This document shows, one piece after another, positions 1 to 11,911 of a stretch of DNA of 34,594 nucleotides. Below the pieces are notes generated by a model, which worked only from the letters and a program-made list of their open reading frames with translations, was not told the DNA's origin and did no database searches. The translations under genes were made by a program, and so were the position numbers. This stretch comes from Nemertoderma westbladi (taxonomy: Eukaryota > Xenacoelomorpha > Nemertodermatida > Nemertodermatidae). The stretch covers positions 1 to 34,594 of the forward strand of contig JAUCBJ010004644.1 in assembly GCA_032718475.1 (NCBI GenBank), given 5' to 3'. How positions within the stretch are numbered: position 1 is the stretch's first letter; every line of letters begins with the position of its first letter.

Positions 1-335
1 ATATTTATCCTTCTACAGTATTTGTAGGCTAAAAACTAGCTCAATCTTCAGAATCTTCGAATAGTCTTCAAATGTATCCTTCGTTTAGAAAGGATAATTT
101 ATCCTACGAATTATAGACTATTATTTGAATTGTCAGACAATTTAGACGGCTAAAATGCTGATAATTTTGAAGAAAATTTATTTCGATCAAATTAGCAGCA
201 TATTACTGTCAGACTGTAGTAGCAATTTCGAAGGATGTGAGATGTGACTTTGCTGGGTACAATGCCATAACCAGGCTTAGTACAGTAGTAGTAGGTTTCC
301 CTGTAATTAGAGAAATAAATGATCAATATTGACTT

Positions 336-427
336 GCGGCGAAATGGCATTTGCAGTGAGACACCTAGCCGCACATTATCTGCGGCGAGGTGACCTGCGG
401 CGAAGTGGCAGTGCGGCGAGGTGACCT
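336..427. repeat. Short imperfect GCGGCGA repeats
   Basis: At least four copies of a motif close to GCGGCGARRTGRC lie within about 90 bases, twice as the variant TGCGGCGAGGTGACC. Spacing is irregular, so this is a cluster rather than a clean tandem array. It stands out as GC-rich in an AT-rich flank. No function is assigned. Confidence 0.5.
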
Positions 428-455
428 TTCCCTCAATTGGTACTGTGGTAACAAC

Positions 456-500
456 ATTGTTTATTGTTTTGGTTAGAAAAACCCACCCTGTAACCTACTC
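456..500. repeat. Dispersed repeat family, copy A (partial)
   Basis: The core TTTATTGTTTTGGTTAGAA followed by a CC-rich stretch and CTGTAACCTACTC is shared with copies near 14.5, 30.15 and 33.7 kb. This copy keeps only the right half of the longer copies. Recognised only by comparison within the window; superfamily unknown. Confidence 0.6.
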
Positions 501-757
501 TTCTCTTTGGGGCGTATTGGTAACTTCTCAGCTTGTATATAAGTGGCTATTTTACTATTAGGCCTACTAAATGACTACCGGCAGACAGGTACTGTAATAT
601 TGGCGAGTATCACAGGCGGCGGCGGGTACCAAACCTACAGACCGATGATTCCCTTAAAAGTTAATGTAACGTAGGTAAGTAATTTAACATTGTCAGATTG
701 ATCGATTGATAATTTAATTAACAGAGGATACTACTGTAGGTACTAATAATAAATACA

Positions 758-880
758 AATATCAGAATATAGTCATTTCCTGAGATATACCAGTATACTG
801 AGCAGCTGACTGGCTGAGTGGACATCTGATATCAGGATAACGTATTTAATAATCAATCTAACTAACTATATTCTGATATT
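758..880. repeat. 16-bp perfect inverted repeat upstream of the TTLL7-like ATG
   Basis: AATATCAGAATATAGT at 758-773 is the exact reverse complement of the bases at 865-880, with about 91 bases between. The right arm ends 27 bases before the ATG. It could be a 5' UTR hairpin if transcribed, or the termini of a small transposon remnant. No target-site duplication is evident. Confidence 0.5.
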
Positions 881-907
881 ACTAGCCCCACATGATCTGA
901 TGATACG

Positions 908-3418
908 ATGCCGAACCCACAATCTATCGATGTATATAGTAAACTACCAGACACCAAACCACCTGATGGTAAGTTTAAACCACTAACGGAAAGCGTCGCC
1001 TCAAACGGCAGCAGCAGGTTTAACCGCTTATCTGAATCAGAAATCGAGGAGTCGCTTCCAACAAGAAACTCCCCATCCATTTATAGCAGAATGTTCCCAA
1101 CAACGACAACATCTACGAAACCACCGGGCAACAAATTGCGTCGGCAATCAGCCATCATGGTGCATATCGCCGGGACCCGTTACGATGTTGTAAAGGAAGT
1201 CGCAGAGGAGATGGGATTCCGTACCACGGTCCTCGATAAGGATCTCACCGAGTGTTTCATTATTTGGAGCGACGCCTGCGTCCAAACCGAAGTGATATCC
1301 TCCTTAAAATCCTTCCAGCGTATTAACCACTTCCCGGGAATGGGTGAGATTTGTCGGAAAGATTTTTTGGCGCGAAATTTAAGCAAAATGGCTCGTAAAT
1401 TCCCCGACGAGTATAAATTCAGCCCCAAAACCTGGATCTTACCCGCGGATTATACGAACTTACAGAATTACATCCAGGATTTGAAAGCAAAACGTAAAAC
1501 TAAAACGTTTATAATAAAACCCTGCAACGGCTCTATGGGCCACGGGATTCAACTGTTCCGCAATTTGGATAAAATTCCCCACGACGAGATGAACGTAGTC
1601 CAGGAATACCTCGACAAGCCGCTCCTAATCGACGGTTACAAGTTCGACCTTCGCGTCTACGTCGTCATGACTTCATGCGACCCGTTACGGGCGTTCCTCT
1701 ACAACGACGGGCTGGTGCGACTCAGTACGGAACCTTACGCCACGCCCTCCGAGGCCAACCTAGCCCGCAGCTGCATGCATCTAACCAACTACTCGCTCAA
1801 CAAGTTCAGCGACAACTTTATCCGCAGCGAGGACATCGACAAAGGAAGCAAGCGATCTATTAAGTACCTAATGGAATATTTATCCGATAAAGGTTTCGAT
1901 GTGGATAAACTCTGGGCCGATATAAAGTCGGTTCTGGTGAAAACGTTATTGGTGGCGGAGCCGCACGTGTTGCACGGATACCGAGGCTGTCGTCCCGGGC
2001 AACCGCCCAACGCCCAGTCCGTCTGCTTCGAGGTCCTCGGCTTCGATATCTTCCTCGACCGCCGGTTGAAGCCTCATCTTATCGAGATAAACCGCGCACC
2101 GAGTTTCGGAACGGATTCACGAATCGACTACGATATAAAGAGCGGAATCCTCAGGGATTCCTTCCGACTGCTGCGCGTCCGGCCTTCCGATCGCCGGAAG
2201 AGCATCGCCTTGGATAAAGCGGAGAGTCAACGACGCCTCCATCCCGCGGGCGAGTCCGGGAAAAAGTTATCCCGTCGACGTCGCGAGATTAACGACGAGT
2301 TATCGCGAGTTCGAAGAGAGAAACTCCGGTTCGAGTTCGAGAATCGGAACCTCGGTAACTTCCAGCGGCTGTTCCCGACGGAGGTCGAGGGATTAGCGAG
2401 TCGATACGAGGAGTTGATGAGGTTCGCCTTCCTCTCGACGCTCTCGGGAGGCCGATCCGTCGCGTTGCACAAGGACTACGCGACCGTCGCCACGAACAAA
2501 CAGCGGGAGGAGGAGTTACTCCAGTTGCTGGAGGAGTGCGAGTTGGATGAGTCGAACGAGTCGTCACGGCCTAAACCGCTGTCGTCGATGCCTCCAGCGG
2601 AGACGCCCAGTCGTCGGAACGCTGAGACGACGACGGACGAGGAAGAGGAGCCCCGAAAACCGGTGGAGCGACGGAGACGATCGGGTTTGCTTCCGGCAAC
2701 CCGGAGGATAGTCGCCCCCCGGAAGCCGCCGCCGGCGCGTCTCGCGTTCCCGCTGCGGAACCAGAACCTCCAGATGGGCGCGGAACGGAGCGGCGCGGAA
2801 CGGAACGGGGACGACGATGAACGGATACGCGACGCGCTCTCGGCGCTCAACTCGCTGCGGATTAAATACCCCGGACGGGGCGACGTGGAGGCGGCCGATC
2901 GGCTCTGCGAGATAACCGCCAACTGGGGCTTCCATAAACCCCGGGTCGGCGCCTATTGGCTGGTTAAACTGGACGCGGTAAAACGGCGCCGCTTATTGGA
3001 CATCGTCCAGGACAACGCGAGAGAGGTTGTTCGTAAAGTTTGGATGGTTAGCGAACCGGTGACGGTGCCGTTGTGGATGGCCGTCGTTAAAGTAATCAAT
3101 CGGTTGCTATGGAACCACGGACAGGGTCTGTGGGCGGCCTTCGACCCCGGTACGGGAGACTCTGTCTGGGAGTCCACGCTGCTCAGGGATAAGACGCCCC
3201 CTAACGGAGTCACCCTGGACTGCTGTAGACGGGTGGTGCAGCTCGCCAAGGACTGTCTGCTGACAGTCTACCAGCTGTCCCTAGAGACCCGACCCCGTAC
3301 AGACTCGCTGGCCCAGACCGTGGTCCCCATTAGCTTCCCCAGCCCCTCCAGTTTGGCGCCTCTCAGCCAACGACTCATGAGAATCTACGGCAGAGAAGTT
3401 CCTTCGTATGCAAAGTAA
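908..3418 (+). CDS. TTLL7: Tubulin polyglutamylase TTLL7-like, single exon
   Basis: An 836-residue ORF. Proteins of this family add glutamate chains to the C-terminal tails of tubulin (vertebrate TTLL7 prefers beta-tubulin) on axonemal and neuronal microtubules. The TTL ligase domain spans about residues 84-415: INHFPGMGEICRKD (from I139), the ATP-site lysine in IIKP (K204) with a following GSMGHG loop, FDLR (246-249), the HLTNYSLNK block (from H291) and EINRAPSFGTD, whose E393 and N395 should hold Mg-ATP. The stretch HGYRGCRPGQPP followed by CFEVLGFDI and the conserved C-terminal block (about 640-790, including GQGLW) are typical of TTLL7 rather than TTLL6/13. A basic helix-rich region (about 430-480) corresponds to the cationic microtubule-binding segment. 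Length resembles human TTLL7 (887 aa). The start is the first ATG after an in-frame TGA at 893. GC rises strongly in the second half. No intron, although vertebrate TTLL7 is multi-exonic. Confidence 0.93.
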   Translation: MPNPQSIDVYSKLPDTKPPDGKFKPLTESVASNGSSRFNRLSESEIEESLPTRNSPSIYSRMFPTTTTSTKPPGNKLRRQSAIMVHIAGTRYDVVKEVAEEMGFRTTVLDKDLTECFIIWSDACVQTEVISSLKSFQRINHFPGMGEICRKDFLARNLSKMARKFPDEYKFSPKTWILPADYTNLQNYIQDLKAKRKTKTFIIKPCNGSMGHGIQLFRNLDKIPHDEMNVVQEYLDKPLLIDGYKFDLRVYVVMTSCDPLRAFLYNDGLVRLSTEPYATPSEANLARSCMHLTNYSLNKFSDNFIRSEDIDKGSKRSIKYLMEYLSDKGFDVDKLWADIKSVLVKTLLVAEPHVLHGYRGCRPGQPPNAQSVCFEVLGFDIFLDRRLKPHLIEINRAPSFGTDSRIDYDIKSGILRDSFRLLRVRPSDRRKSIALDKAESQRRLHPAGESGKKLSRRRREINDELSRVRREKLRFEFENRNLGNFQRLFPTEVEGLASRYEELMRFAFLSTLSGGRSVALHKDYATVATNKQREEELLQLLEECELDESNESSRPKPLSSMPPAETPSRRNAETTTDEEEEPRKPVERRRRSGLLPATRRIVAPRKPPPARLAFPLRNQNLQMGAERSGAERNGDDDERIRDALSALNSLRIKYPGRGDVEAADRLCEITANWGFHKPRVGAYWLVKLDAVKRRRLLDIVQDNAREVVRKVWMVSEPVTVPLWMAVVKVINRLLWNHGQGLWAAFDPGTGDSVWESTLLRDKTPPNGVTLDCCRRVVQLAKDCLLTVYQLSLETRPRTDSLAQTVVPISFPSPSSLAPLSQRLMRIYGREVPSYAK

Positions 3419-4263
3419 TTTTGGTGCACCTGAAGTTTCTATAGATTTTTGTATTTAAATTAAATAGATGTAAAAATTTATAATTTTACAGAGAAGTTAC
3501 TGTTTTTTTGAACTCCGTGTCGAGTGTTTGTTTATTTTCGACCGGTAAACAATAAATACTGAAAAATAAAACGAGACAACGGAGTTGAAAAACAATAATT
3601 TTTGTAATAATTAAATTAACGTTTTTTATTTTGTTTGAAAATCGCTACTTTTTGTTTCGAATCCTATTTTAATAATTACTGTTAAAAATAATTACCCACG
3701 TCTGCGAAGCGGCATCCGGTTTTTCTGGACCTTTACTTTTCTATTTATGTGCCTTTAAATCCAAAGGTTGGGCTGCAGTATTTAACGAGACCCGGATATG
3801 GGAATGAATTAGCTAACTTATATCTCTCCACCGCCATTGTGTACATTTATGGGTAATTACTGATGGTTTGTATCCCCCCCCCCCCCCCCCCCCCCCACTC
3901 ACGCGGCTCGATCACATTAATTTTTCCAGTTGGATAAAAGTAAAATATATCGATTATCAAACAATTATTATTTATTATTCTCATGCCGTACATTATATTT
4001 ATTTATTTTTTTCACCTCACATGTAAATTACCTTAGTAATTTTTTGTTTATTTATTTTTGCCACAATAAACTGCATTGCTTTACTTTTTCTATAGTAACT
4101 ATATTAATAATAAGGAACTGTGTAACAAAATATTAAAGATCGTTTATCACATTGTAATTAACTGCAGAATAAAACATTTATTTGTAAATCTAGTATTAGT
4201 TTCTACATCAAATTCAAAGTTTTCCCATAAATAACGTTAGTTGGCCTAGGTACAGCAGGACAA
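3419..4263. other. 3' flank of the TTLL7-like gene
   Basis: No coding sequence. AATAAA at 3551-3556 and again at 3565-3570 are plausible polyadenylation signals about 130-150 bases after the stop. No poly(A) tract follows the stop, so there is no direct sign of a recent retrocopy. A 23-base C tract lies at 3874-3896. The remainder is AT-rich and unremarkable up to the satellite edge. Confidence 0.6.
3874..3896. repeat. C23 homopolymer
   Basis: An uninterrupted run of 23 C on the plus strand, one of five G/C homopolymers of 13 or more bases in the window. Exact length is prone to sequencing error. Confidence 0.9.
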
Positions 4264-7200
4264 TGTGCATAACGTGGAATGGTAATATGGTAACGCCTAC
4301 TTGGGCCCCGTTGCATAACGTGGAATGGTAATATGGTAACGCCTACTTGGGCCCCGTTGCATAACGTGGAATGGTAATATGGTAACGCCTACTTGGGCCC
4401 CGTTGCATAACGTGGAATGGTAATATGGTAACGCCTACTTGGGCCCCGTTGCATAACGTGGAATGGTAATATGGTAACGCCTACTTGGGCCCCGTTGCAT
4501 AACGTGGAATGGTAATATGGTAACGCCTACTTGGGCCCCGTTGCATAACGTGGAATGGTAATATGGTAACGCCTACTTGGGACCCGTTGCATAACGTGGA
4601 ATGGTAATATGGTAACGCCTACTTGGGCCCCTTTGCATGACGTGGAATGGTAATATGGTAACGCCTACTTGGGCCCCGTTGCATAACGTGGAATGGTAAT
4701 ATGGTAACGCCTACTTGGGCCCCTTTGCATGACGTGGAATGGTAATATGGTAACGCCTACTTGGGCCCCGTTGCATAACGTGGAATGGTAATATGGTAAC
4801 GCCTACTTGGGACCCGTTGCATAACGTGGAATGGTAATATGGTAACGCCTACTTGGGCCCCGTTGCATAACGTGGAATGGTAATATGGTAACGCCTACTT
4901 GGGCCCCGTTGCATAACGTGGAATGGTAATATGGTAACGCCTACTTGGGACCCGTTGCATAACGTGGAATGGTAATATGGTAATGCCTACTTGGGCCGCG
5001 TTGCATAACGTGGAATGGTAATATGGTAACGCCTACTTGGGACCCGTTGCCTAACGTGGAATGGTAATATGGTAACGCCTACTTGGGCCCCGTTGCATAA
5101 CGTGGAATGGTAATATGGTAATGCCTACTTGGGCCGCGTTGCATAACGTGGAATGGTAATATGGTAACGCCTACTTGGGACCCGTTGCCTAACGTGGAAT
5201 GGTAATATGGTAACGCCTACTTGGGCCCCGTTGCATAACGTGGAATGGTAATATGGTAATGCCTACTTGGGCCGCGTTGCATAACGTGGAATGGTAATAT
5301 GGTAACGCCTACTTGGGACCCGTTGCCTAACGTGGAATGGTAATATGGTAACGCCTACTTGGGCCCCTTTGCATGACGTGGAATGGTAATATGGTAACGC
5401 CTACTTGGGCCCCGTTGCATAACGTGGAATGGTAATATGGTAACGCCTACTTGGGACCCGTTGCATAACGTGGAATGGTAATATGGTAACGCCTACTTGG
5501 GCCCCTTTGCATGACGTGGAATGGTAATATGGTAACGCCTACTTGGGCCCCGTTGCATAACGTGGAATGGTAATATGGTAACGCCTACTTGGGCCGCGTT
5601 GCATAACGTGGAATGGTAATATGGTAACGCCTACTTGGGACCCGTTGCCTAACGTGGAATGGTAATATGGTAACGCCTACTTGGGCCCCGTTGCATAACG
5701 TGGAATGGTAATATGGTAATGCCTACTTGGGCCGCGTTGCATAACGTGGAATGGTAATATGGTAACGCCTACTTGGGCCCCGTTGCATAACGTGGAATGG
5801 TAATATGGTAACGCCTACTTGGGCCCCGTTGCATAACGTGGAATGGTAATATGGTAACGCCTACTTGGGCCCCGTTGCATAACGTGGAATGGTAATATGG
5901 TAACGCCTACTTGGGCCCCGTTGCATAACGTGGAATGGTAATATGGTAACGCCTACTTGGGCCCCGTTGCATAACGTGGAATGGTAATATGGTAACGCCT
6001 ACTTGGGCCCCGTTGCATAACGTGGAATGGTAATATGGTAACGCCTACTTGGGACCCGTTGCATAACGTGGAATGGTAATATGGTAACGCCTACTTGGGC
6101 CCCTTTGCATGACGTGGAATGGTAATATGGTAACGCCTACTTGGGCCCCGTTGCATAACGTGGAATGGTAATATGGTAACGCCTACTTGGGCCCCTTTGC
6201 ATGACGTGGAATGGTAATATGGTAACGCCTACTTGGGCCCCGTTGCATAACGTGGAATGGTAATATGGTAATGCCTACTTGGGCCGCGTTGCATAACGTG
6301 GAATGGTAATATGGTAACGCCTACTTGGGACCCGTTGCCTAACGTGGAATGGTAATATGGTAACGCCTACTTGGGCCCCGTTGCATAACGTGGAATGGTA
6401 ATATGGTAATGCCTACTTGGGCCGCGTTGCATAACGTGGAATGGTAATATGGTAACGCCTACTTGGGACCCGTTGCCTAACGTGGAATGGTAATATGGTA
6501 ACGCCTACTTGGGCCCCGTTGCATAACGTGGAATGGTAATATGGTAATGCCTACTTGGGCCGCGTTGCATAACGTGGAATGGTAATATGGTAACGCCTAC
6601 TTGGGACCCGTTGCCTAACGTGGAATGGTAATATGGTAACGCCTACTTGGGCCCCTTTGCATGACGTGGAATGGTAATATGGTAACGCCTACTTGGGCCC
6701 CGTTGCATAACGTGGAATGGTAATATGGTAACGCCTACTTGGGACCCGTTGCATAACGTGGAATGGTAATATGGTAATGCCTACTTGGGCCGCGTTGCAT
6801 AACGTGGAATGGTAATATGGTAACGCCTACTTGGGACCCGTTGCCTAACGTGGAATGGTAATATGGTAACGCCTACTTGGGCCCCGTTGCATAACGTGGA
6901 ATGGTAATATGGTAATGCCTACTTGGGCCGCGTTGCATAACGTGGAATGGTAATATGGTAACGCCTACTTGGGACCCGTTGCCTAACGTGGAATGGTAAT
7001 ATGGTAACGCCTACTTGGGCCCCGTTGCATAACGTGGAATGGTAATATGGTAATGCCTACTTGGGCCGCGTTGCATAACGTGGAATGGTAATATGGTAAC
7101 GCCTACTTGGGACCCGTTGCCTAACGTGGAATGGTAATATGGTAACGCCTACTTGGGCCCCTTTGCATGACGTGGAATGGTAATATGGTAACGCCTACTT

Positions 7201-10200
7201 GGGCCCCGTTGCATAACGTGGAATGGTAATATGGTAACGCCTACTTGGGACCCGTTGCATAACGTGGAATGGTAATATGGTAACGCCTACTTGGGCCCCT
7301 TTGCATGACGTGGAATGGTAATATGGTAACGCCTACTTGGGCCCCGTTGCATAACGTGGAATGGTAATATGGTAACGCCTACTTGGGCCGCGTTGCATAA
7401 CGTGGAATGGTAATATGGTAACGCCTACTTGGGACCCGTTGCCTAACGTGGAATGGTAATATGGTAACGCCTACTTGGGCCCCGTTGCATAACGTGGAAT
7501 GGTAATATGGTAATGCCTACTTGGGCCGCGTTGCATAACGTGGAATGGTAATATGGTAACGCCTACTTGGGCCCCGTTGCATAACGTGGAATGGTAATAT
7601 GGTAACGCCTACTTGGGCCCCGTTGCATAACGTGGAATGGCAATATGGTAACGCCTACTTGGGCCCCGTTGCATAACGTGGAATGGTAATATGGTAACGC
7701 CTACTTGGGCCCCGTTGCATAACGTGGAATGGTAATATGGTAATGCCTACTTGGGCCGCGTTGCATAACGTGGAATGGTAATATGGTAACGCCTACTTGG
7801 GCCCCGTTGCATAACGTGGAATGGTAATATGGTAACGCCTACTTGGGCCGCGTTGCATAACGTGGAATGGTAATATGGTAACGCCTACTTGGGCCCCGTT
7901 GCATAACGTGGAATGGTAATATGGTAACGCCTACTTGGGCCCCGTTGCATAACGTGGAATGGTAATATGGTAACGCCTACTTGGGACCCGTTGCATAACG
8001 TGGAATGGTAATATGGTAATGCCTACTTGGGCCGCGTTGCATAACGTGGAATGGTAATATGGTAACGCCTACTTGGGACCCGTTGCCTAACGTGGAATGG
8101 TAATATGGTAACGCCTACTTGGGCCCCGTTGCATAACGTGGAATGGTAATATGGTAATGCCTACTTGGGCCGCGTTGCATAACGTGGAATGGTAATATGG
8201 TAACGCCTACTTGGGACCCGTTGCCTAACGTGGAATGGTAATATGGTAACGCCTACTTGGGCCCCGTTGCATAACGTGGAATGGTAATATGGTAATGCCT
8301 ACTTGGGCCGCGTTGCATAACGTGGAATGGTAATATGGTAACGCCTACTTGGGACCCGTTGCCTAACGTGGAATGGTAATATGGTAACGCCTACTTGGGC
8401 CCCTTTGCATGACGTGGAATGGTAATATGGTAACGCCTACTTGGGCCCCGTTGCATAACGTGGAATGGTAATATGGTAACGCCTACTTGGGACCCGTTGC
8501 ATAACGTGGAATGGTAATATGGTAACGCCTACTTGGGCCCCTTTGCATGACGTGGAATGGTAATATGGTAACGCCTACTTGGGCCCCGTTGCATAACGTG
8601 GAATGGTAATATGGTAACGCCTACTTGGGCCGCGTTGCATAACGTGGAATGGTAATATGGTAACGCCTACTTGGGACCCGTTGCCTAACGTGGAATGGTA
8701 ATATGGTAACGCCTACTTGGGCCCCGTTGCATAACGTGGAATGGTAATATGGTAATGCCTACTTGGGCCGCGTTGCATAACGTGGAATGGTAATATGGTA
8801 ACGCCTACTTGGGCCCCGTTGCATAACGTGGAATGGTAATATGGTAACGCCTACTTGGGCCCCGTTGCATAACGTGGAATGGTAATATGGTAACGCCTAC
8901 TTGGGCCCCGTTGCATAACGTGGAATGGTAATATGGTAACGCCTACTTGGGCCCCGTTGTATAACGTGGAATGGTAATATGGTAACGCCTACTTGGGCCC
9001 CGTTGCATAACGTGGAATGGTAATATGGTAACGCCTACTTGGGCCCCGTTGCATAACGTGGAATGGTAATATGGTAACGCCTACTTGGGACCCGTTGCAT
9101 AACGTGGAATGGTAATATGGTAACGCCTACTTGGGCCCCTTTGCATGACGTGGAATGGTAATATGGTAACGCCTACTTGGGCCCCGTTGCATAACGTGGA
9201 ATGGTAATATGGTAACGCCTACTTGGGCCCCTTTGCATGACGTGGAATGGTAATATGGTAACGCCTACTTGGGCCCCGTTGCATAACGTGGAATGGTAAT
9301 ATGGTAACGCCTACTTGGGACCCGTTGCATAACGTGGAATGGTAATATGGTAACGCCTACTTGGGCCCCGTTGCATAACGTGGAATGGTAATATGGTAAC
9401 GCCTACTTGGGACCCGTTGCATAACGTGGAATGGTAATATGGTAATGCCTACTTGGGCCGCGTTGCATAACGTGGAATGGTAATATGGTAACGCCTACTT
9501 GAGACCCGTTGCCTAACGTGGAATGGTAATATGGTAACGCCTACTTGGGCCCCGTTGCATAACGTGGAATGGTAATATGGTAATGCCTACTTGGGCCGCG
9601 TTGCATAACGTGGAATGGTAATATGGTAACGCCTACTTGGGACCCGTTGCCTAACGTGGAATGGTAATATGGTAACGCCTACTTGGGCCCCGTTGCATAA
9701 CGTGGAATGGTAATATGGTAATGCCTACTTGGGCCGCGTTGCATAACGTGGAATGGTAATATGGTAACGCCTACTTGGGACCCGTTGCCTAACGTGGAAT
9801 GGTAATATGGTAACGCCTACTTGGGCCCCTTTGCATGACGTGGAATGGTAATATGGTAACGCCTACTTGGGCCCCGTTGCATAACGTGGAATGGTAATAT
9901 GGTAACGCCTACTTGGGACCCGTTGCATAACGTGGAATGGTAATATGGTAACGCCTACTTGGGCCCCTTTGCATGACGTGGAATGGTAATATGGTAACGC
10001 CTACTTGGGCCCCGTTGCATAACGTGGAATGGTAATATGGTAACGCCTACTTGGGCCGCGTTGCATAACGTGGAATGGTAATATGGTAACGCCTACTTGG
10101 GACCCGTTGCCTAACGTGGAATGGTAATATGGTAACGCCTACTTGGGCCCCGTTGCATAACGTGGAATGGTAATATGGTAATGCCTACTTGGGCCGCGTT

Positions 10201-11911
10201 GCATAACGTGGAATGGTAATATGGTAACGCCTACTTGGGCCCCGTTGCATAACGTGGAATGGTAATATGGTAACGCCTACTTGGGCCCCGTTGCATAACG
10301 TGGAATGGTAATATGGTAACGCCTACTTGGGCCCCGTTGCATAACGTGGAATGGTAATATGGTAACGCCTACTTGGGCCCCGTTGCATAACGTGGAATGG
10401 TAATATGGTAACGCCTACTTGGGACCCGTTGCATAACGTGGAATGGTAATATGGTAACGCCTACTTGGGCCCCGTTGCATAACGTGGAATGGTAATATGG
10501 TAATGCCTACTTGGGCCGCGTTGCATAACGTGGAATGGTAATATGGTAACGCCTACTTGGGCCCCGTTGCATAACGTGGAATGGTAATATGGTAACGCCT
10601 ACTTGGGCCCCGTTGGATAACATGGAATGGTAATATGGTAACGCCTACTTGGGCCCCGTTGCATAACGTGGAATGGTAATATGGTAACGCCTACTTGGGA
10701 CCCGTTGCATAACGTGGAATGGTAATATGGTAACGCCTACTTGGGCCCCGTTGCATAACGTGGAATGGTAATATGGTAATGCCTACTTGGGCCGCGTTGC
10801 ATAACGTGGAATGGTAATATGGTAACGCCTACTTGGGCCCCGTTGCATAACGTGGAATGGTAATATGGTAACGCCTACTTGGGCCCCGTTGCATAACGTG
10901 GAATGGTAATATGGTAACGCCTACTTGGGCCCCGTTGCATAACGTGGAATGGTAATATGGTAACGCCTACTTGGGCCCCGTTGCATAACGTGGAATGGTA
11001 ATATGGTAACGCCTACTTGGGCCCCGTTGCATAACGTGGAATGGTAATATGGTAACGCCTACTTGGGCCCCGTTGCATAACGTGGAATGGTAATATGGTA
11101 ACGCCTACTTGGGACCCGTTGCATAACGTGGAATGGTAATATGGTAACGCCTACTTGGGCCCCGTTGCATAACGTGGAATGGTAATATGGTAATGCCTAC
11201 TTGGGCCGCGTTGCATAACGTGGAATGGTAATATGGTAACGCCTACTTGGGCCCCGTTGCATAACGTGGAATGGTAATATGGTAACGCCTACTTGGGCCC
11301 CGTTGGATAACATGGAATGGTAATATGGTAACGCCTACTTGGGCCCCGTTGCATAACGTGGAATGGTAATATGGTAACGCCTACTTGGGACCCGTTGCAT
11401 AACGTGGAATGGTAATATGGTAACGCCTACTTGGGCCCCGTTGCATAACGTGGAATGGTAATATGGTAATGCCTACTTGGGCCGCGTTGCATAACGTGGA
11501 ATGGTAATATGGTAACGCCTACTTGGGCCCCGTTGCATAACGTGGAATGGTAATATGGTAACGCCTACTTGGGCCCCGTTGCATAACGTGGAATGGTAAT
11601 ATGGTAACGCCTACTTGGGCCCCTTTGCATGACGTGGAATGGTAATATGGTAACGCCTACTTGGGCCCCGTTGCATAACGTGGAATGGTAATATGGTAAC
11701 GCCTACTTGGGCCCCGTTGCATAACGTGGAATGGTAATATGGTAACGCCTACTTGGGCCCCGTTGCATAACGTGGAATGGTAATATGGTAACGCCTACTT
11801 GGGCCCCTTTGCATGACGTGGAATGGTAATATGGTAACGCCTACTTGGGCCCCGTTGCATAACGTGGAATGGTAATATGGTAACGCCTACTTGGGCCGCG
11901 TTGCATAACGT
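4264..11911. repeat. 46-bp satellite array, 166 monomers, with higher-order structure
   Basis: The monomer begins GTTGCATAACGTGGAATGGT, continues AATATGGTAACGC and ends CTACTTGGGCCCC. The first CAT of the array is at 4268 and the last at 11904, a distance of exactly 166 x 46, so there is no net insertion or deletion over 7.6 kb. Variant monomers differ by one to three bases: GGGCCCCG (A), GGGACCCG (B), CCTTTGCATGACG (C), TAATGCC with GGCCGCG (D), GACCCGTTGCCTAACG (E) and TAACGCC with GGCCGCG (F). They recur in fixed orders. Every frame carries stops and 46 is not a multiple of three, so it is not coding. The array starts and ends abruptly in AT-rich sequence. Function is unknown; a pericentromeric or interspersed satellite block is possible. 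Confidence 0.98.

Larger units (their letters stand above)
1..907. other. 5' flank of the TTLL7-like gene
   Basis: No convincing coding sequence. AT-rich DNA that presumably holds the promoter and 5' UTR of the downstream gene. It contains a GCGGCGA-rich short repeat (about 336-427), a copy of a dispersed repeat (456-500) and a 16-bp inverted repeat (758-773 / 865-880), listed separately. An in-frame TGA at 893-895 precedes the ATG at 908 and limits how far the protein could extend upstream in this exon. I see no unambiguous TATA box at a sensible spacing. Confidence 0.6.

Noticed and set aside
2227-3249. Several 80-148 codon minus-strand ORFs opposite TTLL7 (likewise opposite INTS2 at 26792-29869)
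   Set aside because: Shadows of GC-rich coding sequence; the plus strand carries the conserved protein.
4264-11911. CRISPR array
   Set aside because: Units are contiguous and near-identical with no unique spacers; the window is animal DNA.
4264-11911. CENP-B box or human satellite III relation (TGGAATGG is present in each unit)
   Set aside because: The shared 8 bases are too short, and no CENP-B core is present in the 46-bp monomer.
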